64,000 bases of DNA from Acinetobacter sp. NCu2D-2. Its GTDB lineage: Bacteria; Pseudomonadota; Gammaproteobacteria; Pseudomonadales; Moraxellaceae. Below are positions 8,543 to 19,771 of the stretch, piece by piece. Each line of letters opens with the position of its first letter. Position 1 is the stretch's first letter. Made by a program: the position numbers and the translations under genes. The notes beneath the pieces were generated by a model, which was not told where the DNA came from, searched no databases, and saw only the letters and a list, made by a program, of their open reading frames with translations. The stretch lies in assembly GCF_001647675.1 (NCBI RefSeq), contig NZ_CP015594.1, positions 2,170,001-2,234,000 on the forward strand, given 5' to 3'.

Positions 8543-9550
8543 TTAACGGCTACGATAGGCGAAACGATCGTCCATACGGAGACTAGCTGGTGGCCAGTTC
8601 TCTAAACGCATGCCGAGTTGTAAGCCTTTAGAAGCCAGAACATCTTTGATCTCAGTAAGCGATTTTTTACCAAGGTTAGGAGTTTTAAGCAACTCAACCT
8701 CAGTACGCTGTACAAGATCACCAATGTAGTAAATGTTTTCTGCTTTCAAACAGTTAGCAGAACGAACAGTAAGCTCTAGATCATCTACTGGACGAAGCAA
8801 AATCGGATCAACTTCTTCACGAGGTTCTTGAGCAACAGGTGCTTGATCTTTTTGAAGGTCAACGAAGATCGCAATTTGTTGCTGCAAGATTGTTGCAGCT
8901 TTGCGGATCGCTTCTTCAGGATCTACAGTACCGTTGGTTTCAAGATCAATGATCAGTTTATCAAGGTCAGTACGTTGTTCTACACGAGCATTTTCTACTG
9001 TGTAAGACACACGTTTGATTGGGCTATAAGACGCATCTAACTGCAAACGACCCACTGGGCGAGTTTCGCCTTCTGGGAAACGAGAGTCAGAAGTCTCGTA
9101 GCCACGACCTTGAGAAACTTTCAGGCGCATCTTAAGATTGCCTGAAGCACTTAAAGTACCGATCAAATGTTCAGGGTTAACCACTTCAACATTATGAGGT
9201 AAACGAAGGTCAGCGGCTGTTACGTCGCCAGGACCTTGTTTTTCTAATGTCAAATAAGCTTCATTTTGATCGAACAGCTTAATAGACAATCCTTTTAGGT
9301 TCAGCAAGAGCTCGACGATGTCCTGCTGCAAGCCTTCCAAAGTACTGTACTCGTGCTCAACACCCTCAATTTCAACTTCAACCACAGCAGCGCCAGGTAA
9401 AGAAGAAAGAAGGATGCGACGTAAAGCATTACCAAGAGTATGACCAAAGCCACGCTCTAAGGGTTCTAGAATAACTTTTGCCGAGGTCCCGCTTGCCGCT
9501 TCGACCTTGATCGCTTGCGGTGTTAGAAACTCATTTGCAGTACGCGTCAT
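8543..9550 (-). CDS. rpoA: RNA polymerase alpha subunit
   Basis: The alpha subunit dimerises to nucleate RNA polymerase assembly, and its C-terminal domain contacts UP elements and activators. At 335 residues it has full length: an N-terminal assembly domain (1 to about 235, with [15 protein letters not shown]) and a helix-hairpin-helix C-terminal domain (about 250-325, with [14 protein letters not shown]). It sits between rpsD and rplQ as in other gammaproteobacteria, so its level is tied to ribosome synthesis. Confidence 0.98.
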   Translation of the reverse strand: MTRTANEFLTPQAIKVEAASGTSAKVILEPLERGFGHTLGNALRRILLSSLPGAAVVEVEIEGVEHEYSTLEGLQQDIVELLLNLKGLSIKLFDQNEAYLTLEKQGPGDVTAADLRLPHNVEVVNPEHLIGTLSASGNLKMRLKVSQGRGYETSDSRFPEGETRPVGRLQLDASYSPIKRVSYTVENARVEQRTDLDKLIIDLETNGTVDPEEAIRKAATILQQQIAIFVDLQKDQAPVAQEPREEVDPILLRPVDDLELTVRSANCLKAENIYYIGDLVQRTEVELLKTPNLGKKSLTEIKDVLASKGLQLGMRLENWPPASLRMDDRFAYRSR

Positions 9551-9566
9551 ATTGCTACCTCAAGGA

Positions 9567-10193
9567 TTATTTAGAATACAATTCTACAATCAAGCTTTCG
9601 TTGATTTCAGCAGGTAAATCAGAACGATCTGGTGCAGCTTTGAACGTACCTTCTAATTTAGAATGGTCTACTTCCATCCAAGAAGGAGTACCACGTTGAG
9701 CAGCTAATTCAATTGCGTTTTTGATACGTAATTGTTGTTTAGCGCCTTCGTGTACTGCAACAACGTCACCAGCTTTAACTTGGATAGACGCGATGTTAAC
9801 GCGACGGCCATTTAAAGTGATTGAACGGTGAGATACAAGCTGACGAGCTTCTGCACGTGTAGAACCAAAACCCATGCGATAAACAACGTTATCAAGACGG
9901 CTTTCAAGCAATTTCAACAAGTTTTCACCTGTTGCGCCTTTAACACGAGCTGCTTCTTTGTAGTAGTTACTAAATTGACGTTCTAAAACACCGTACATAC
10001 GACGTACTTTTTGTTTTTCACGTAATTGTAGTGAGTACTCAGATTGTTTGCCGCCACGAGCTCCACCGTGTTGACCAGGAGCTTTAGCGTGTTTTTTAGT
10101 CTTAACGTCAAATGGTTTAACGCCAGATTTTAATTGCAGGTCTGTCCCTTCGCGGCGAGAGAGTTTGCATTTTGGACCAATATAACGAGCCAT
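9567..10193 (-). CDS. rpsD: 30S ribosomal protein S4
   Basis: S4 is a primary 16S rRNA-binding protein and, in E. coli, the translational repressor of the alpha operon. The 208-residue product starts [19 protein letters not shown] and carries the S4 RNA-binding domain ([21 protein letters not shown]) in its centre. It follows rpsK by 12 bases. Confidence 0.98.
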   Translation of the reverse strand: MARYIGPKCKLSRREGTDLQLKSGVKPFDVKTKKHAKAPGQHGGARGGKQSEYSLQLREKQKVRRMYGVLERQFSNYYKEAARVKGATGENLLKLLESRLDNVVYRMGFGSTRAEARQLVSHRSITLNGRRVNIASIQVKAGDVVAVHEGAKQQLRIKNAIELAAQRGTPSWMEVDHSKLEGTFKAAPDRSDLPAEINESLIVELYSK

Positions 10194-10205
10194 GAATGAT
10201 TCTCC

Positions 10206-10592
10206 TTAGACGCGACGTTTTTTAGGTGGACGGCAACCGTTGTGAGGAATTGGAGTCACATCGGTAATGCTATTAATTTTATAACCCACTGCACCTAAAG
10301 CACGAACCGCAGATTCACGACCTGGACCAGGACCTTTAACAAGGACGTCCAAGTTTTTCAAACCGTAATCCAAAGCTGCTTTACCAGCAACTTCAGCAGC
10401 TACCTGAGCAGCGAACGGAGTTGATTTACGTGATCCACGGAAGCCTTGTCCACCTGAAGTGGCCCAAGCCAGTGCATTACCTTGACGATCGGTAATAGTC
10501 ACAATGGTGTTATTAAAAGAAGCGTGAATGTGTGCAACACCTTCAGAGACGGTACGAGTGACCTTCTTGCGTGTGCGTGTATCTTTAGCCAT
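10206..10592 (-). CDS. rpsK: 30S ribosomal protein S11
   Basis: S11 lies on the platform of the small subunit beside the mRNA exit path. The 128-residue sequence contains the typical [15 protein letters not shown] and ends [11 protein letters not shown], the conserved C-terminus. It is 19 bases downstream of rpsM. Confidence 0.98.
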
Positions 10593-10611
10593 CTTTTAGC
10601 TTCCAGAAATC

Positions 10612-10968
10612 TTATTTCTTAATTGGTTTGCGCGGACCTTTACGGGTACGTGCGTTAGTTTTGGTGCGTTGACCACGGACAGGCAAGCTGCGACGATGAC
10701 GAAGACCGCGGTAGCAGCCTAAATCCATTAAACGTTTAATGTTCATGGAAATTTCGCGACGTAAATCACCTTCGGTCGGAACCTTAGCAACTTCTGCACG
10801 AATCGCATCAAGCTGAGCGTCATCTAGTTCACGAATCTTAGTAGTTGGAGCAATACCAGCAGCAGCTAAGATAGCTTTTGAAGTATGGCGACCAATACCA
10901 AAGATATACGTTAGAGAGATAACAGCATGCTTGTTATCCGGAATGTTTACACCGGCAATACGAGCCAT
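10612..10968 (-). CDS. rpsM: 30S ribosomal protein S13
   Basis: S13 is in the head of the small subunit and contacts the P-site tRNA and the intersubunit bridge to L5. The 118-residue product starts [15 protein letters not shown] and has the conserved [26 protein letters not shown] tail. It is the first gene after rpmJ, separated by a GC-rich stem-loop. Confidence 0.98.
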   Translation of the reverse strand: MARIAGVNIPDNKHAVISLTYIFGIGRHTSKAILAAAGIAPTTKIRELDDAQLDAIRAEVAKVPTEGDLRREISMNIKRLMDLGCYRGLRHRRSLPVRGQRTKTNARTRKGPRKPIKK

Positions 10969-11003
10969 TCAATTTTCTCCAAAAAGGCAGTAGAGATAAT
11001 CAA

Positions 11004-11030
11004 CCGCCCCACAAAAATCTTGAGGGGCGG
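11004..11030. other. GC-rich stem-loop between rpmJ and rpsM
   Basis: CCGCCCC (11004-11010) and GGGGCGG (11024-11030) form a 7-bp all-GC stem with a 13-base loop and no T run after it. It sits where the E. coli alpha operon leader binds S4, so it may be a control or processing structure; simple pause hairpin is the alternative. Confidence 0.5.
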
Positions 11031-11075
11031 ATAATAACCTAATTCGCCTACTGAAATCAACAGGTCTTGATCAGA

Positions 11076-11192
11076 TTAACCTTGACGCTGCTTATGACGA
11101 GGTTCTGCGCTACAAATTACGCGGATAACCCCATTACGACGGATAACTTTGCAGCTACCACAAATTTTCTTTACAGAAGCTTGTACTTTCAT
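11076..11192 (-). CDS. rpmJ: 50S ribosomal protein L36
   Basis: The 38-residue zinc-ribbon protein begins [19 protein letters not shown] and ends EPRHKQRQG. Cysteines at positions 11, 14 and 27 with His32 give the metal-binding C-type form, as opposed to the Cys-less paralogue used in zinc starvation. It follows secY by 19 bases, its usual place at the end of the spc operon. Confidence 0.97.
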
Positions 11193-11211
11193 GATGAAAC
11201 CTCAAGTGCGC

Positions 11212-12570
11212 TTATCCCTTAGGATGAGCAGTCGTTTTTCTCATTAATGTTTGACTATCGTACTGGTGCGAAGTGAGATGTGCTTGTAGCTGAGCCATAA
11301 AGTCCATCACAACAACCACTACAATCAGTAACGATGTACCACCTAAGCTAAATGGAATACCAAATGAGCTTTGTAGAATCATCGGCATTAAACAGATGAC
11401 TGTGATATAGATCGCGCCAATAAAGGTCAAACGATTGAGAATATGATCTAAGTAACGAGCAGTTTGCTCACCTGGACGTATACCAGGCACATAAGCTCCG
11501 CTGCGTTTCAAGTTCTCTGACACTTCTTTAGGACTGAACACAAGTGCAGTATAGAAGTAGCAGAAAAAGATAATTAACGCACCAAAGAGCACCAAATACA
11601 ACGGCTGACCAGGCGATAAAACTAGTGCCAAATCTTGTAGACTACGCTGAATAATACCCGCTTTAGGATCTGCACTACCCACCCACTGACCTAAGCTCGC
11701 AGGGAACAAAAGCAGTGAACTTGCGAAAATCGCTGGAATCACACCCGCCATATTAATTTTTAATGGCAAATGTGTTTGTTGTGCAGTAAATACGCGACGA
11801 CCTTGTTGTTTTTGAGCATAGTTTACTGGAATACGACGTTGCGCTTTCTCAATAAACACGATTGCTGCAAGTACAGCCACTGATAACAAAGCGAATACAG
11901 CCAAGCCAATCAAGCTTGATTGTCCGTTATCAACAGAAGTTAAAGATTGCATAACCAAGTTAGGCAACCCTGCAACAATACCCGCGAAGATGATCATGGA
12001 AATACCATTACCCACCCCACGCTCGGTGATCTGTTCACCCAACCACATCAAGAACATTGTACCTGCAACCAGTGAAGTTACAGCCGGCACATAAAATGCT
12101 AAGCCTGAAGTCAAAGTAATGCCCTGACTAATCAAACCTGCACACATACCAACAGACTGCACAAATGCAAGTAACAACGTACCTTGTCGTGTGTACTGAT
12201 TTATCTTACGTTTGCCTTGTTCGCCTTCTTTTTTCAAAGCTTCCAGCGAAGGAATTACCGTAGACATTAACTGCACGATAATCGAAGCAGAAATGTACGG
12301 CATAATCCCAAGAGCAAGAATAGACATTCGCTCTAATGCACCGCCTGAGAACATATTAAACAAACCCAGGATGGTGCCTGAGTTTGCATTAAATAAATTC
12401 TCTAAAGCGGCACTATTAATGCCTGGTACTGGAATATGCGCTCCTAGTCGAAACACCAACAACGCACCAATGAGAAACATCATTCGGCGAATAATTTCAC
12501 GGTATTTCACATGAAACGGTTGGCCTTTCATCATATTGACATGACCTGTAGAACTAGGAGACATAGACAC
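11212..12570 (-). CDS. secY: Protein translocase channel subunit SecY
   Basis: SecY forms the protein-conducting channel of the inner membrane with SecE and SecG. The 452-residue product has ten hydrophobic helices, the plug-region sequence after helix 1 ([19 protein letters not shown]) and the conserved cytoplasmic loops that bind SecA and ribosomes (GQQTARYLD-like segment, here [14 protein letters not shown]). It follows rplO by six bases. Confidence 0.98.
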   Translation of the reverse strand: MSMSPSSTGHVNMMKGQPFHVKYREIIRRMMFLIGALLVFRLGAHIPVPGINSAALENLFNANSGTILGLFNMFSGGALERMSILALGIMPYISASIIVQLMSTVIPSLEALKKEGEQGKRKINQYTRQGTLLLAFVQSVGMCAGLISQGITLTSGLAFYVPAVTSLVAGTMFLMWLGEQITERGVGNGISMIIFAGIVAGLPNLVMQSLTSVDNGQSSLIGLAVFALLSVAVLAAIVFIEKAQRRIPVNYAQKQQGRRVFTAQQTHLPLKINMAGVIPAIFASSLLLFPASLGQWVGSADPKAGIIQRSLQDLALVLSPGQPLYLVLFGALIIFFCYFYTALVFSPKEVSENLKRSGAYVPGIRPGEQTARYLDHILNRLTFIGAIYITVICLMPMILQSSFGIPFSLGGTSLLIVVVVVMDFMAQLQAHLTSHQYDSQTLMRKTTAHPKG

Positions 12571-12576
12571 TGGAGA

Positions 12577-13017
12577 TTACTCCTCGACTTTGCCGCCAGC
12601 AGCTTCAACAGCAGCTTTAGCGCCTTTAGTCAAAGCAACACCTTGAACAGTGAATGCACGAGTAATTTCACCAGAAAGCACGATACGAGCACGAAGCATA
12701 TCTTTACGTACAACGTTCGCAGCTTTTAAAGTTTCAAGAGACACGATGTCGCCTTCAACTTTGCTAAGCTCAGATAAACGTACTTCAGCAGTTTTCAAAG
12801 CTTGTTGGCTAGTGAAACCGAATTTAGGTAGACGACGGTAGATCGCAGTTTGACCACCTTCGAAACCTGGACGAGTACCACCGCTCTTACGAGAGTTTTG
12901 ACCTTTGACACCACGGCCACCAGTCTTACCAACGCCAGAACCGATACCACGACCTAAACGTAAGTTATTACGTTTAGCACCTTCTGCAGGTGCAATAGTA
13001 TTTAAACGCAGAGTCAT
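12577..13017 (-). CDS. rplO: 50S ribosomal protein L15
   Basis: L15 is a late-assembly protein threaded through 23S rRNA. The 146-residue product has the glycine/arginine-rich N-terminal extension ([19 protein letters not shown]) and the globular C-terminal half. It lies between rpmD and secY, as normal. Confidence 0.98.
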   Translation of the reverse strand: MTLRLNTIAPAEGAKRNNLRLGRGIGSGVGKTGGRGVKGQNSRKSGGTRPGFEGGQTAIYRRLPKFGFTSQQALKTAEVRLSELSKVEGDIVSLETLKAANVVRKDMLRARIVLSGEITRAFTVQGVALTKGAKAAVEAAGGKVEE

Positions 13018-13020
13018 GGC

Positions 13021-13197
13021 TTATTCCTCTACACTAACCATATAGTAAACTTGGTTGATCATACCACGGTTAGAAGGTGTATCTTGCACTTCTACAGTAT
13101 GACCAATACGACGCAGACCTAAACCTTTGAGGCTAAGCTTGTGATTTTTCAAGCGGTGCGCTGCAGATTTAGTCTGGGTAACTTTAATCGTTTTCAT
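13021..13197 (-). CDS. rpmD: 50S ribosomal protein L30
   Basis: The 58-residue product starts [16 protein letters not shown] and contains [20 protein letters not shown], the diagnostic bacterial L30 core. It is packed tightly between rpsE (5-base gap) and rplO (3-base gap). Confidence 0.97.
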   Translation of the reverse strand: MKTIKVTQTKSAAHRLKNHKLSLKGLGLRRIGHTVEVQDTPSNRGMINQVYYMVSVEE

Positions 13198-13202
13198 GAT
13201 TA

Positions 13203-13700
13203 TTACCCTTGAATTTGTTCAACAGTAAGACCACGTTTCGCAGCGACTTTCTCAGGAGAAGTCATATCACGCAAACCGTTGAAAGTTGCGTTTACTACGT
13301 TAGCAGCATTTGTAGAACCATAACATTTAGTTAATACGTTACGTACACCAACAGCTTCTAAAACTGCACGCATAGCGCCACCAGCAATTACACCAGTACC
13401 TTCAGAAGCAGGTTGCATGTAAACGCGGCTTGCACCGTGACGAGCGTTAATAGGGTGTTGTACAGTACCGTTAACAAGTTCAACAGTAATCATGTTACGA
13501 CGAGCAGCTTCAAGTGCTTTAGAGATAGCAGCTGGAACTTCACGTGCTTTACCACGACCAAAACCTACACGACCGTTACCGTCGCCCACAACAGTTAATG
13601 CTGTGAAAGAGAAGATACGACCACCCTTAACAACTTTGGCTACACGATCAACGGCAACCAGCTTTTCAACAAGACCTTCGTTTTGTTCAACTTTAGCCAT
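13203..13700 (-). CDS. rpsE: 30S ribosomal protein S5
   Basis: S5 is involved in mRNA unwinding and decoding fidelity at the entry channel. The 165-residue sequence has the double-stranded RNA-binding N-terminal domain with the spectinomycin loop region ([14 protein letters not shown]) and the C-terminal [18 protein letters not shown] segment. No unusual substitution is evident in the loop by eye. Confidence 0.98.
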   Translation of the reverse strand: MAKVEQNEGLVEKLVAVDRVAKVVKGGRIFSFTALTVVGDGNGRVGFGRGKAREVPAAISKALEAARRNMITVELVNGTVQHPINARHGASRVYMQPASEGTGVIAGGAMRAVLEAVGVRNVLTKCYGSTNAANVVNATFNGLRDMTSPEKVAAKRGLTVEQIQG

Positions 13701-13702
13701 GA

Positions 13703-14053
13703 TTAGAACTCCAAGCCGTTTTCACGAGCAGCATCAGCCAAGGCTTTGATACGACCATGATATTTGAAACCAGAACGGTCAAATGCAACTTTAGTAATAC
13801 CAGCTGCTTTAGCGCGTTCTGCGATTAAAGCACCTACTTTTTGAGCTGCTTCAACATTACCAGTTGTACCCGCACGTAAAGTAGCGTCTAAAGTAGAAGC
13901 TTGCGCTAATACTTTGCCACCATCTGCTGAGATAACTTGAGCATAGATGTGACGCGGAGTGCGGTTTACACACAAACGAGTCGCACCCAATGCACGAATG
14001 TGCAAGCGTGTGCTTTTCGCACGACGCAAACGGGATTGTTTCTTTTCGTTCAT
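13703..14053 (-). CDS. rplR: 50S ribosomal protein L18
   Basis: L18 binds 5S rRNA together with L5 and L25. The 116-residue product starts with a basic stretch ([20 protein letters not shown]) and ends in the conserved [20 protein letters not shown] region. It overlaps nothing and lies two bases from rpsE. Confidence 0.98.
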   Translation of the reverse strand: MNEKKQSRLRRAKSTRLHIRALGATRLCVNRTPRHIYAQVISADGGKVLAQASTLDATLRAGTTGNVEAAQKVGALIAERAKAAGITKVAFDRSGFKYHGRIKALADAARENGLEF

Positions 14054-14067
14054 AAGAACCTCGCGCC

Positions 14068-14601
14068 TTATTTCTTCTTAGCTTCTTTACGAAGTACAAC
14101 TTCATCAGAATAACGAACACCTTTACCTTTATAAGGCTCTGGTGGACGGTAACCACGGATATCTGCAGCAACTTGACCTAAACGTGCTTTATCAGCAGAT
14201 TTAAGAACGATTTCAGTTGCTGTTGGAGTTTCAGCAGTTACACCTTCAGGAAGGTTGTAGTCGATCGGGTGAGAGAAACCAAGGTTAAGGTTAATAACAT
14301 TACCTTTAACCGCAGCTTTATAACCAACACCGATAAGCTGTAACTTACGTTCGAAACCTTCGCTAACACCTTTTACAAGGTTGTTAAGCACAGCGCGAGC
14401 AGTACCAGCTTGCATCCAAGCATCTTTCGATTCAGCTTTTGGAGCAACAACTAGAGTACCGTCTTCCTGTTTAAGCTCGACCAGCGCATGCAGGTTGAAA
14501 GACAATGTACCTTTAGTGCCTTTCACTTCGACCTGCCGGCCGTTCTGAGTAACTGTTACACCGTTAGGTACAGTTACTGGGGCTTTAGCCACACGAGACA
14601 T
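14068..14601 (-). CDS. rplF: 50S ribosomal protein L6
   Basis: L6 lies near the sarcin-ricin loop and the factor-binding site. The 177-residue sequence shows the two repeated L6 domains, with the C-terminal signature [17 protein letters not shown]. It sits between rpsH and rplR as usual. Confidence 0.98.
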   Translation of the reverse strand: MSRVAKAPVTVPNGVTVTQNGRQVEVKGTKGTLSFNLHALVELKQEDGTLVVAPKAESKDAWMQAGTARAVLNNLVKGVSEGFERKLQLIGVGYKAAVKGNVINLNLGFSHPIDYNLPEGVTAETPTATEIVLKSADKARLGQVAADIRGYRPPEPYKGKGVRYSDEVVLRKEAKKK

Positions 14602-14614
14602 GAGGAATCACCTA

Positions 14615-15010
14615 TTAAGAAACAAAAGCAATAACTTCACCACCAACGCCTGCAGCACGTGCAGCGCGATCAGTCATGATGCCTTTGCTTGTAGAAACAA
14701 TTGCAATACCTAAACCTTGCTTAACGCTAGGAAGTGCATCTTTACCGCGATATTGACGTAGACCTGGACGGCTTACGCGTTTCACAGTTTCGATAACTGG
14801 TTTGCCTTCGAAATATTTTAACGTAATTGTTAAAGTTGGTTTGCCTTCAGCTTCCGCAACTTCTACGTTAGAGATGTAACCTTCTTGTTGAAGTACGTTA
14901 GCAATCGCAACTTTCAACTTAGAATTAGGCATAGAAACAGTTTGTTTCTTCGCCATTTGAGCGTTACGAACACGAGTTAACATGTCGGCAACGGTATCTT
15001 GCATACTCAT
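14615..15010 (-). CDS. rpsH: 30S ribosomal protein S8
   Basis: S8 binds the central domain of 16S rRNA and is the autogenous repressor of the spc operon in E. coli. The 131-residue product begins [19 protein letters not shown] and ends in the conserved [20 protein letters not shown] region. Confidence 0.98.
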   Translation of the reverse strand: MSMQDTVADMLTRVRNAQMAKKQTVSMPNSKLKVAIANVLQQEGYISNVEVAEAEGKPTLTITLKYFEGKPVIETVKRVSRPGLRQYRGKDALPSVKQGLGIAIVSTSKGIMTDRAARAAGVGGEVIAFVS

Positions 15011-15022
15011 TTATAGTGCTCC

Positions 15023-15328
15023 TTACCAGCTTGCCTTAACAACGCCCGGTACATCACCTTGCATTACTGTATCGCGTAATTTGTTACGGCTTAGACCGAA
15101 CTTACGGAAGTAACCATGAGGACGACCAGTTAAACCACAACGGTTACGTAGACGTACTGGAGATGCATTACGTGGTAATGCTTGTAATTTCATCATCGCT
15201 TCGAAACGTTCTTCGTCTGATGCATTTACGTTTGCAATAACAGCTTTTAATTCAGCACGTTTTGCAGCGTATTTAGCAACAGTAGCTTCGCGTTTCAATT
15301 CGCGATTAATCATACCTTTCTTAGCCAT
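15023..15328 (-). CDS. rpsN: 30S ribosomal protein S14 (zinc-independent form)
   Basis: The 101-residue product is the long, C-minus form of S14: it lacks the four zinc-binding cysteines of the short form. The C-terminal half contains [20 protein letters not shown], the S14 signature. It lies between rplE and rpsH. Confidence 0.98.
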   Translation of the reverse strand: MAKKGMINRELKREATVAKYAAKRAELKAVIANVNASDEERFEAMMKLQALPRNASPVRLRNRCGLTGRPHGYFRKFGLSRNKLRDTVMQGDVPGVVKASW

Positions 15329-15337
15329 ATCGACCTC

Positions 15338-15874
15338 TTATTTGAACGGGAAGCCGAATGCACGCATAAGCGCACGGCCTTCGTCATCGGTGCGAGCAGT
15401 CGTAGTGATGGTAATGTCCATACCACGAATACGATCAATCTTATCAAAATCGATCTCAGGGAACATGATTTGTTCTTTAAGACCCATTGAGTAGTTACCA
15501 CGACCGTCGAACGATTTCGCAGAGAAACCGCGGAAGTCACGGATACGAGGAATCGCAATCGAGATCAAACGGTCTAAGAATTCGTACATACGTTCGCCGC
15601 GTAAAGTAACTTTACAACCAATCGGCCAACCATCACGGATTTTGAAACCAGCGATAGATTTACGAGCTAACGTAAGAACTGGTTTTTGACCAGCAATCGC
15701 TTGCATATCTGCAAGAGCACCATCAAGGAGTTTTTTGTCAGCAGAAGCTGCACCAACACCCATGTTGATTGTGATTTTAGTGATGCGAGGAATATCCATC
15801 ACATTCTTAACGCCCAATGTCTCTTGTAATTGAGCTTTAAGTTCGTCGTTGTAACGCGCTTTAAGTCTGGCCAT
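15338..15874 (-). CDS. rplE: 50S ribosomal protein L5
   Basis: L5 binds 5S rRNA and contacts the P-site tRNA elbow and S13. The 178-residue sequence includes [20 protein letters not shown] and the C-terminal [20 protein letters not shown], both conserved. In E. coli the S8 repressor site lies around this start; I did not identify that fold here. Confidence 0.98.
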   Translation of the reverse strand: MARLKARYNDELKAQLQETLGVKNVMDIPRITKITINMGVGAASADKKLLDGALADMQAIAGQKPVLTLARKSIAGFKIRDGWPIGCKVTLRGERMYEFLDRLISIAIPRIRDFRGFSAKSFDGRGNYSMGLKEQIMFPEIDFDKIDRIRGMDITITTTARTDDEGRALMRAFGFPFK

Positions 15875-15890
15875 TGCCTATTTCAACCTA

Positions 15891-16208
15891 TTACTTCGCT
15901 ACCGCCACTGATTCACCATTTGATTTGTAAACGCGAGTTTTCACGCCGTCAATCACTTGGTAACCAACACGGTCAGCCTTTTGGGTTGTAGCATTAAAAA
16001 TTGCCACGTTAGAAATATGAAGCGAAGCTTCTTGAGTTACGATTGCGCCTTCAGCGCCTGTAGCTCGGTTCGGCTTTTGATGCTTCTTAACTAAGTTAAG
16101 ACCTTCAACCTTAACTTGGTCGTTAGAAACTGACAATACAGTACCCTGTTTGCCTTTTTCTTTACCTGCGATCACAATTACTTGATCGCCCTTTTTAATC
16201 TTAGCCAT
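15891..16208 (-). CDS. rplX: 50S ribosomal protein L24
   Basis: L24 initiates large-subunit assembly. The 105-residue product has an N-terminal KOW motif ([20 protein letters not shown]) and the conserved [13 protein letters not shown] stretch. It lies between rplN and rplE. Confidence 0.98.
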   Translation of the reverse strand: MAKIKKGDQVIVIAGKEKGKQGTVLSVSNDQVKVEGLNLVKKHQKPNRATGAEGAIVTQEASLHISNVAIFNATTQKADRVGYQVIDGVKTRVYKSNGESVAVAK

Positions 16209-16217
16209 GATCGCCTC

Positions 16218-16586
16218 TTATAGAACTTCAGGAGCCAATGAAATAATTTTCATGAACTGTTCAGTACGAAGTTCACGAGTCACTGGTCCAAAAATACGAG
16301 TTGCAATCGGTGCTTTGTTGTTGTTCAAAATAACAGCAGCGTTATCATCGAAACGAATAACAGAACCATCTGGACGACGGATACCGAATTTTGTACGTAC
16401 AACTACTGCATTCATTACGTCGCCTTTTTTAACACGGCCACGTGGAATTGCTTCTTTTACAGTAACTTTAATAATATCGCCAACTGAAGCATAACGACGA
16501 TGTGAACCACCAAGTACTTTAATACATTGTACGCGGCGTGCACCACTGTTGTCTGCTACGTCGAGCATACTTTCGGTCTGAATCAT
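16218..16586 (-). CDS. rplN: 50S ribosomal protein L14
   Basis: L14 lies at the subunit interface and is the target of the RsfS silencing factor. The 122-residue sequence starts [18 protein letters not shown], the standard opening. A 91-base gap separates it from rpsQ, the junction where E. coli has the separate spc promoter. Here the gap contains an inverted repeat (GGTCGA ... TCGACC) but no clear promoter. Confidence 0.98.
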   Translation of the reverse strand: MIQTESMLDVADNSGARRVQCIKVLGGSHRRYASVGDIIKVTVKEAIPRGRVKKGDVMNAVVVRTKFGIRRPDGSVIRFDDNAAVILNNNKAPIATRIFGPVTRELRTEQFMKIISLAPEVL

Positions 16587-16677
16587 TGCCCTACTCCAAA
16601 ACCGAGCAACACCGGTCGAAAATTCGAAAGGCTCAAAGAGTACTCGAAATCGACCGATGATGCAACAAGAACGTTAA

Positions 16678-16935
16678 TTACTCAGCAGCTGCTTCAACAA
16701 CTTCAACTAAAGTCCAAGACTTAGTTTTAGAAATTGGGCGGCTTTCTTTGATAGTCACAACATCGCCAAGTTTAGCTGTGTTGTTCTCATCATGAGCATG
16801 TAATTTTGTTGAACGGCGGATTAATTTGCCATACAACGGGTGTTGAACACGACGTTCGATAAGCACAACAATAGACTTGTCCATTTTGTCGCTTACTACT
16901 TTGCCTGTTAACGTGCGGACTGTTTGTTCACTCAT
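16678..16935 (-). CDS. rpsQ: 30S ribosomal protein S17
   Basis: S17 binds helix 11 of 16S rRNA early in assembly. The 85-residue OB-fold protein begins [20 protein letters not shown] and contains [17 protein letters not shown]. Its ATG overlaps the rpmC stop codon as ATGA, so the two are translationally coupled. Confidence 0.98.
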   Translation of the reverse strand: MSEQTVRTLTGKVVSDKMDKSIVVLIERRVQHPLYGKLIRRSTKLHAHDENNTAKLGDVVTIKESRPISKTKSWTLVEVVEAAAE

Positions 16936-17129
16936 TGTCCGTTCCCCTGTTTTTCGGTAAGGAGGGTCTTGATGCGAGCAATAGTCTTACGAGTAAGCGC
17001 TACTTCGTGCGATTTACCCAATTGACCAGTTGCCTTAGCCATACGAAGACGGAATTGGTTCAACTGTTGCTCATCAAGCAAAGTTTTCAACTCTTCTACC
17101 GACTTTTCACGTAGATCTTTAGTTTTCAT
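16932..17129 (-). CDS. rpmC: 50S ribosomal protein L29
   Basis: L29 is a two-helix protein at the tunnel exit that helps dock trigger factor and SRP. The 65-residue product starts [18 protein letters not shown]. Its start overlaps the rplP stop (TAATG) and its stop overlaps the rpsQ start. Confidence 0.97.
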   Translation of the reverse strand: MKTKDLREKSVEELKTLLDEQQLNQFRLRMAKATGQLGKSHEVALTRKTIARIKTLLTEKQGNGQ

Positions 17130-17542
17130 TACATTACCGTCCGAGTCACGATAGCGGTTTTGAACGGAAGCTTAGCAGCAGCAAGCGTGAACGCTTCGCG
17201 AGCCAATTCTTCGTTAACACCATCAATTTCGTACAAGACTTTACCTGGTTTGATTTGACAAACCCAATATTCCACAGAACCTTTACCTTTACCCATACGC
17301 ACTTCAAGTGGTTTAGAAGTAATAGGCTTGTCCGGGAATACACGGATAAAGATTTTACCACCACGTTTAATACGACGGCTAATTGTACGACGCGCTGCTT
17401 CAATTTGACGCGCAGTCATTTGACCACGTTCAATTGATTTAAGAGCGATAGTACCAAAAGATACTGTGCTACCGCGGTGTGCTAGACCAGTGTTACGGCC
17501 TTTTTGCACTTTACGGAATTTAGTACGTTTAGGTTGCAACAT
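17129..17542 (-). CDS. rplP: 50S ribosomal protein L16
   Basis: L16 organises the A-site region of 23S rRNA. The 137-residue product starts [19 protein letters not shown] and contains [19 protein letters not shown], both diagnostic. It follows rpsC by three bases. Confidence 0.98.
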   Translation of the reverse strand: MLQPKRTKFRKVQKGRNTGLAHRGSTVSFGTIALKSIERGQMTARQIEAARRTISRRIKRGGKIFIRVFPDKPITSKPLEVRMGKGKGSVEYWVCQIKPGKVLYEIDGVNEELAREAFTLAAAKLPFKTAIVTRTVM

Positions 17543-17545
17543 GGA

Positions 17546-18298
17546 TTATTCTCCTTTTTCAGCAGAACGATCATTGCGACGACCACGACGCTCTTGACCT
17601 TCACCACGACCGCGACCGCGTTTAGCTGGACGTTCTTCAGCAGGAGCTGGGTTCATGACTTGTTTCATGCCGCCCAAGATCTCACCACGGAAGATCCAAA
17701 CTTTAACACCGATCGTACCGTAAGTAGTCTCAGCACGCATAGTAGCGTAGTCGATGTCTGCACGAAGAGTATGTAGAGGTACACGACCTTCACGATACCA
17801 TTCAGTACGAGCAATTTCAGCACCGCCTAAACGACCTGATACTTCAACTTTGATACCTTTCGCACCAGCACGCATAGTGTTTTGAACCGCACGTTTCATA
17901 GCACGACGGAACATAACGCGTTTTTCTAATTGAGAAGCAATTGCTTCAGCAACTAAACGAGCGTCTAAGTCTGGACGATCAATTTCATTGATACTTACTT
18001 GCGCAGGAACACCCATGATAGATGTTAATTCGCGTTGTAATTTCTCAATATCTTCGCCTTTTTTACCGATCACGATACCAGGGCGCGCAGTGCTAATAGT
18101 CACTTTCGCAGCGCCTGTAGGGCGTTCGATAAGAATATTGCTTACCATTGCATTCTTAAGTTTTTTAGTTAAAAACTCACGAACTTGCAAATCTTTAAGC
18201 AAGTATTCTGCGTATTGTTTCGGACTCGCATACCAGTTAGCGTTATGACGTTTCACAACACCTAGGCGGATACCGATTGGATGAACCTTCTGACCCAT
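17546..18298 (-). CDS. rpsC: 30S ribosomal protein S3
   Basis: S3 lines the mRNA entry channel and shares helicase activity with S4 and S5. At 250 residues it is about 17 longer than the E. coli protein because of an arginine/glycine-rich C-terminal tail (from about 225 on). The KH domain ([30 protein letters not shown]) is intact. Confidence 0.98.
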   Translation of the reverse strand: MGQKVHPIGIRLGVVKRHNANWYASPKQYAEYLLKDLQVREFLTKKLKNAMVSNILIERPTGAAKVTISTARPGIVIGKKGEDIEKLQRELTSIMGVPAQVSINEIDRPDLDARLVAEAIASQLEKRVMFRRAMKRAVQNTMRAGAKGIKVEVSGRLGGAEIARTEWYREGRVPLHTLRADIDYATMRAETTYGTIGVKVWIFRGEILGGMKQVMNPAPAEERPAKRGRGRGEGQERRGRRNDRSAEKGE

Positions 18299-18299
18299 A

Positions 18300-18632
18300 T
18301 CAAACCCCTACCTTAACGGTAATGTGACAAGTACGCTTAGTAATACGATCTGCACGGCCTTTAGCACGTGGCAAAATACGTTTCAGGCTCATGCCTTCAT
18401 CAACGTAGATCGTAGAAACTTTAAGGTCGTCTACATCTAAACTGTTATTGTGTTCAGCGTTTGCAATCGCAGACTCTAACGCTTTCTTAACTAAAACTGC
18501 AGCTTTTTTGTTGCTGAAGTTCAAAATGTTAAGTGCGTGCGCAACAGATTTGCCGCGGATAAGATCTGCAACCAAACGAGCTTTCTGTGCCGAGATAGCG
18601 GCACCGCGTAATTTAGCAGTTACTTCCATCAT
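18300..18632 (-). CDS. rplV: 50S ribosomal protein L22
   Basis: The beta-hairpin of L22 lines the exit tunnel and is a site of macrolide resistance mutations. The 110-residue product contains [17 protein letters not shown] and the tip region [17 protein letters not shown]. Two consecutive ATG codons occur (18632 and 18629); the ribosome site AGGTG is better spaced for the second. Confidence 0.98.
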   Translation of the reverse strand: MMEVTAKLRGAAISAQKARLVADLIRGKSVAHALNILNFSNKKAAVLVKKALESAIANAEHNNSLDVDDLKVSTIYVDEGMSLKRILPRAKGRADRITKRTCHITVKVGV

Positions 18633-18640
18633 AGCACCTA

Positions 18641-18916
18641 TTAACGTTTAGACTTCTTGTCAACACCGTGACCGCGATAAGTACGAGTTGGTGCAAATTC
18701 ACCAAGCTTGTGACCAACCATGTGTTCAGAAACGATCACAGGTACGTGGTTACGGCCATTGTGTACAGAAATTGTTAGACCAACAAAATCTGGGAGGATC
18801 ATCGAACGACGCGACCAAGTTTTGATCGGCTTACGGTTATTAGCCGCGATAGCCGCTTCAACCTTAGCGAACAAGTGCGCATCGACGAATGGGCCTTTTT
18901 TCAGAGAACGAGGCAT
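18641..18916 (-). CDS. rpsS: 30S ribosomal protein S19
   Basis: S19 is a head protein that partners with S13. The 91-residue product begins [20 protein letters not shown] and ends [10 protein letters not shown] with the conserved [15 protein letters not shown] stretch. It lies between rplB and rplV. Confidence 0.98.
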   Translation of the reverse strand: MPRSLKKGPFVDAHLFAKVEAAIAANNRKPIKTWSRRSMILPDFVGLTISVHNGRNHVPVIVSEHMVGHKLGEFAPTRTYRGHGVDKKSKR

Positions 18917-18935
18917 TGTCAGATTCCTTTACTTG

Positions 18936-19760
18936 TTACTTAACGCGACGGTCGCGAATAATCATCTTAGTCGTACGCTTGTTGGTACGTGTTTTGTACC
19001 CTTTAGCTTTTTGACCCCATGGGCTTACAGGTTGAATACCTTTGCTACGACCTTCACCACCACCGTGCGGGTGATCAACTGGGTTCATCGCCATACCACG
19101 AACGGTAGGACGAACGCCACGCCAGCGAGCTGCACCAGCTTTACCTAGTGAACGAAGGTTGCTTTCTGAGTTAGATACTTCACCTAACACAGCGCGACAT
19201 TCAACATGCACTTTACGCATTTCGCCTGAACGAAGACGAATGATTGCGTAAGAACCGTCACGACCCAACAACTGCGCTGAAGTACCAGCAGAACGCACTA
19301 ATTGAGCGCCTTTACCGATTTTAAGCTCGATGTTGTGAAGAGTAGAACCGATAGGCATGTTACGAAGTGGTAAGCAGTTACCTGGACGAATTGGAGCATC
19401 GTTACCAGATTGAACTGAATCACCAGCACGTAAACCTTTAGGCGCGATGATGTAGCGACGTTCACCGTCAGCATACTTCAACAACGCAATGTGCGCAGTA
19501 CGGTTTGGATCGTATTCAATACGTTCAACTACAGCAGGGATGCCGTCTTTGTTACGTTTGAAGTCTACGATACGGTAGTGTTGCTTATGACCGCCACCAA
19601 CGTGACGAGTCGTGATGTGACCGTTGTTATTACGGCCGCCAGTACGTTTTTTAGCTTCAACTAGTGGAGCATAAGGCGCGCCTTTGTGAAGGTGATTATG
19701 AACCACTTTCTCTACAAAGCGACGTCCTGGAGACGTTGGCTTACATTTTTGAATAGGCAT
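18936..19760 (-). CDS. rplB: 50S ribosomal protein L2
   Basis: L2 is required for subunit association and the peptidyl transferase centre. The 274-residue product contains [20 protein letters not shown], including the conserved histidine near the active site, and a basic C-terminal tail. It is 11 bases downstream of rplW. Confidence 0.98.
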   Translation of the reverse strand: MPIQKCKPTSPGRRFVEKVVHNHLHKGAPYAPLVEAKKRTGGRNNNGHITTRHVGGGHKQHYRIVDFKRNKDGIPAVVERIEYDPNRTAHIALLKYADGERRYIIAPKGLRAGDSVQSGNDAPIRPGNCLPLRNMPIGSTLHNIELKIGKGAQLVRSAGTSAQLLGRDGSYAIIRLRSGEMRKVHVECRAVLGEVSNSESNLRSLGKAGAARWRGVRPTVRGMAMNPVDHPHGGGEGRSKGIQPVSPWGQKAKGYKTRTNKRTTKMIIRDRRVK

Positions 19761-19771
19761 AGTTTTCGTCC

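Noticed and set aside
16587..16677. Separate spc promoter between rpsQ and rplN
   Set aside because: No -35/-10 pair with acceptable spacing is visible; only a GGTCGA/TCGACC inverted repeat.
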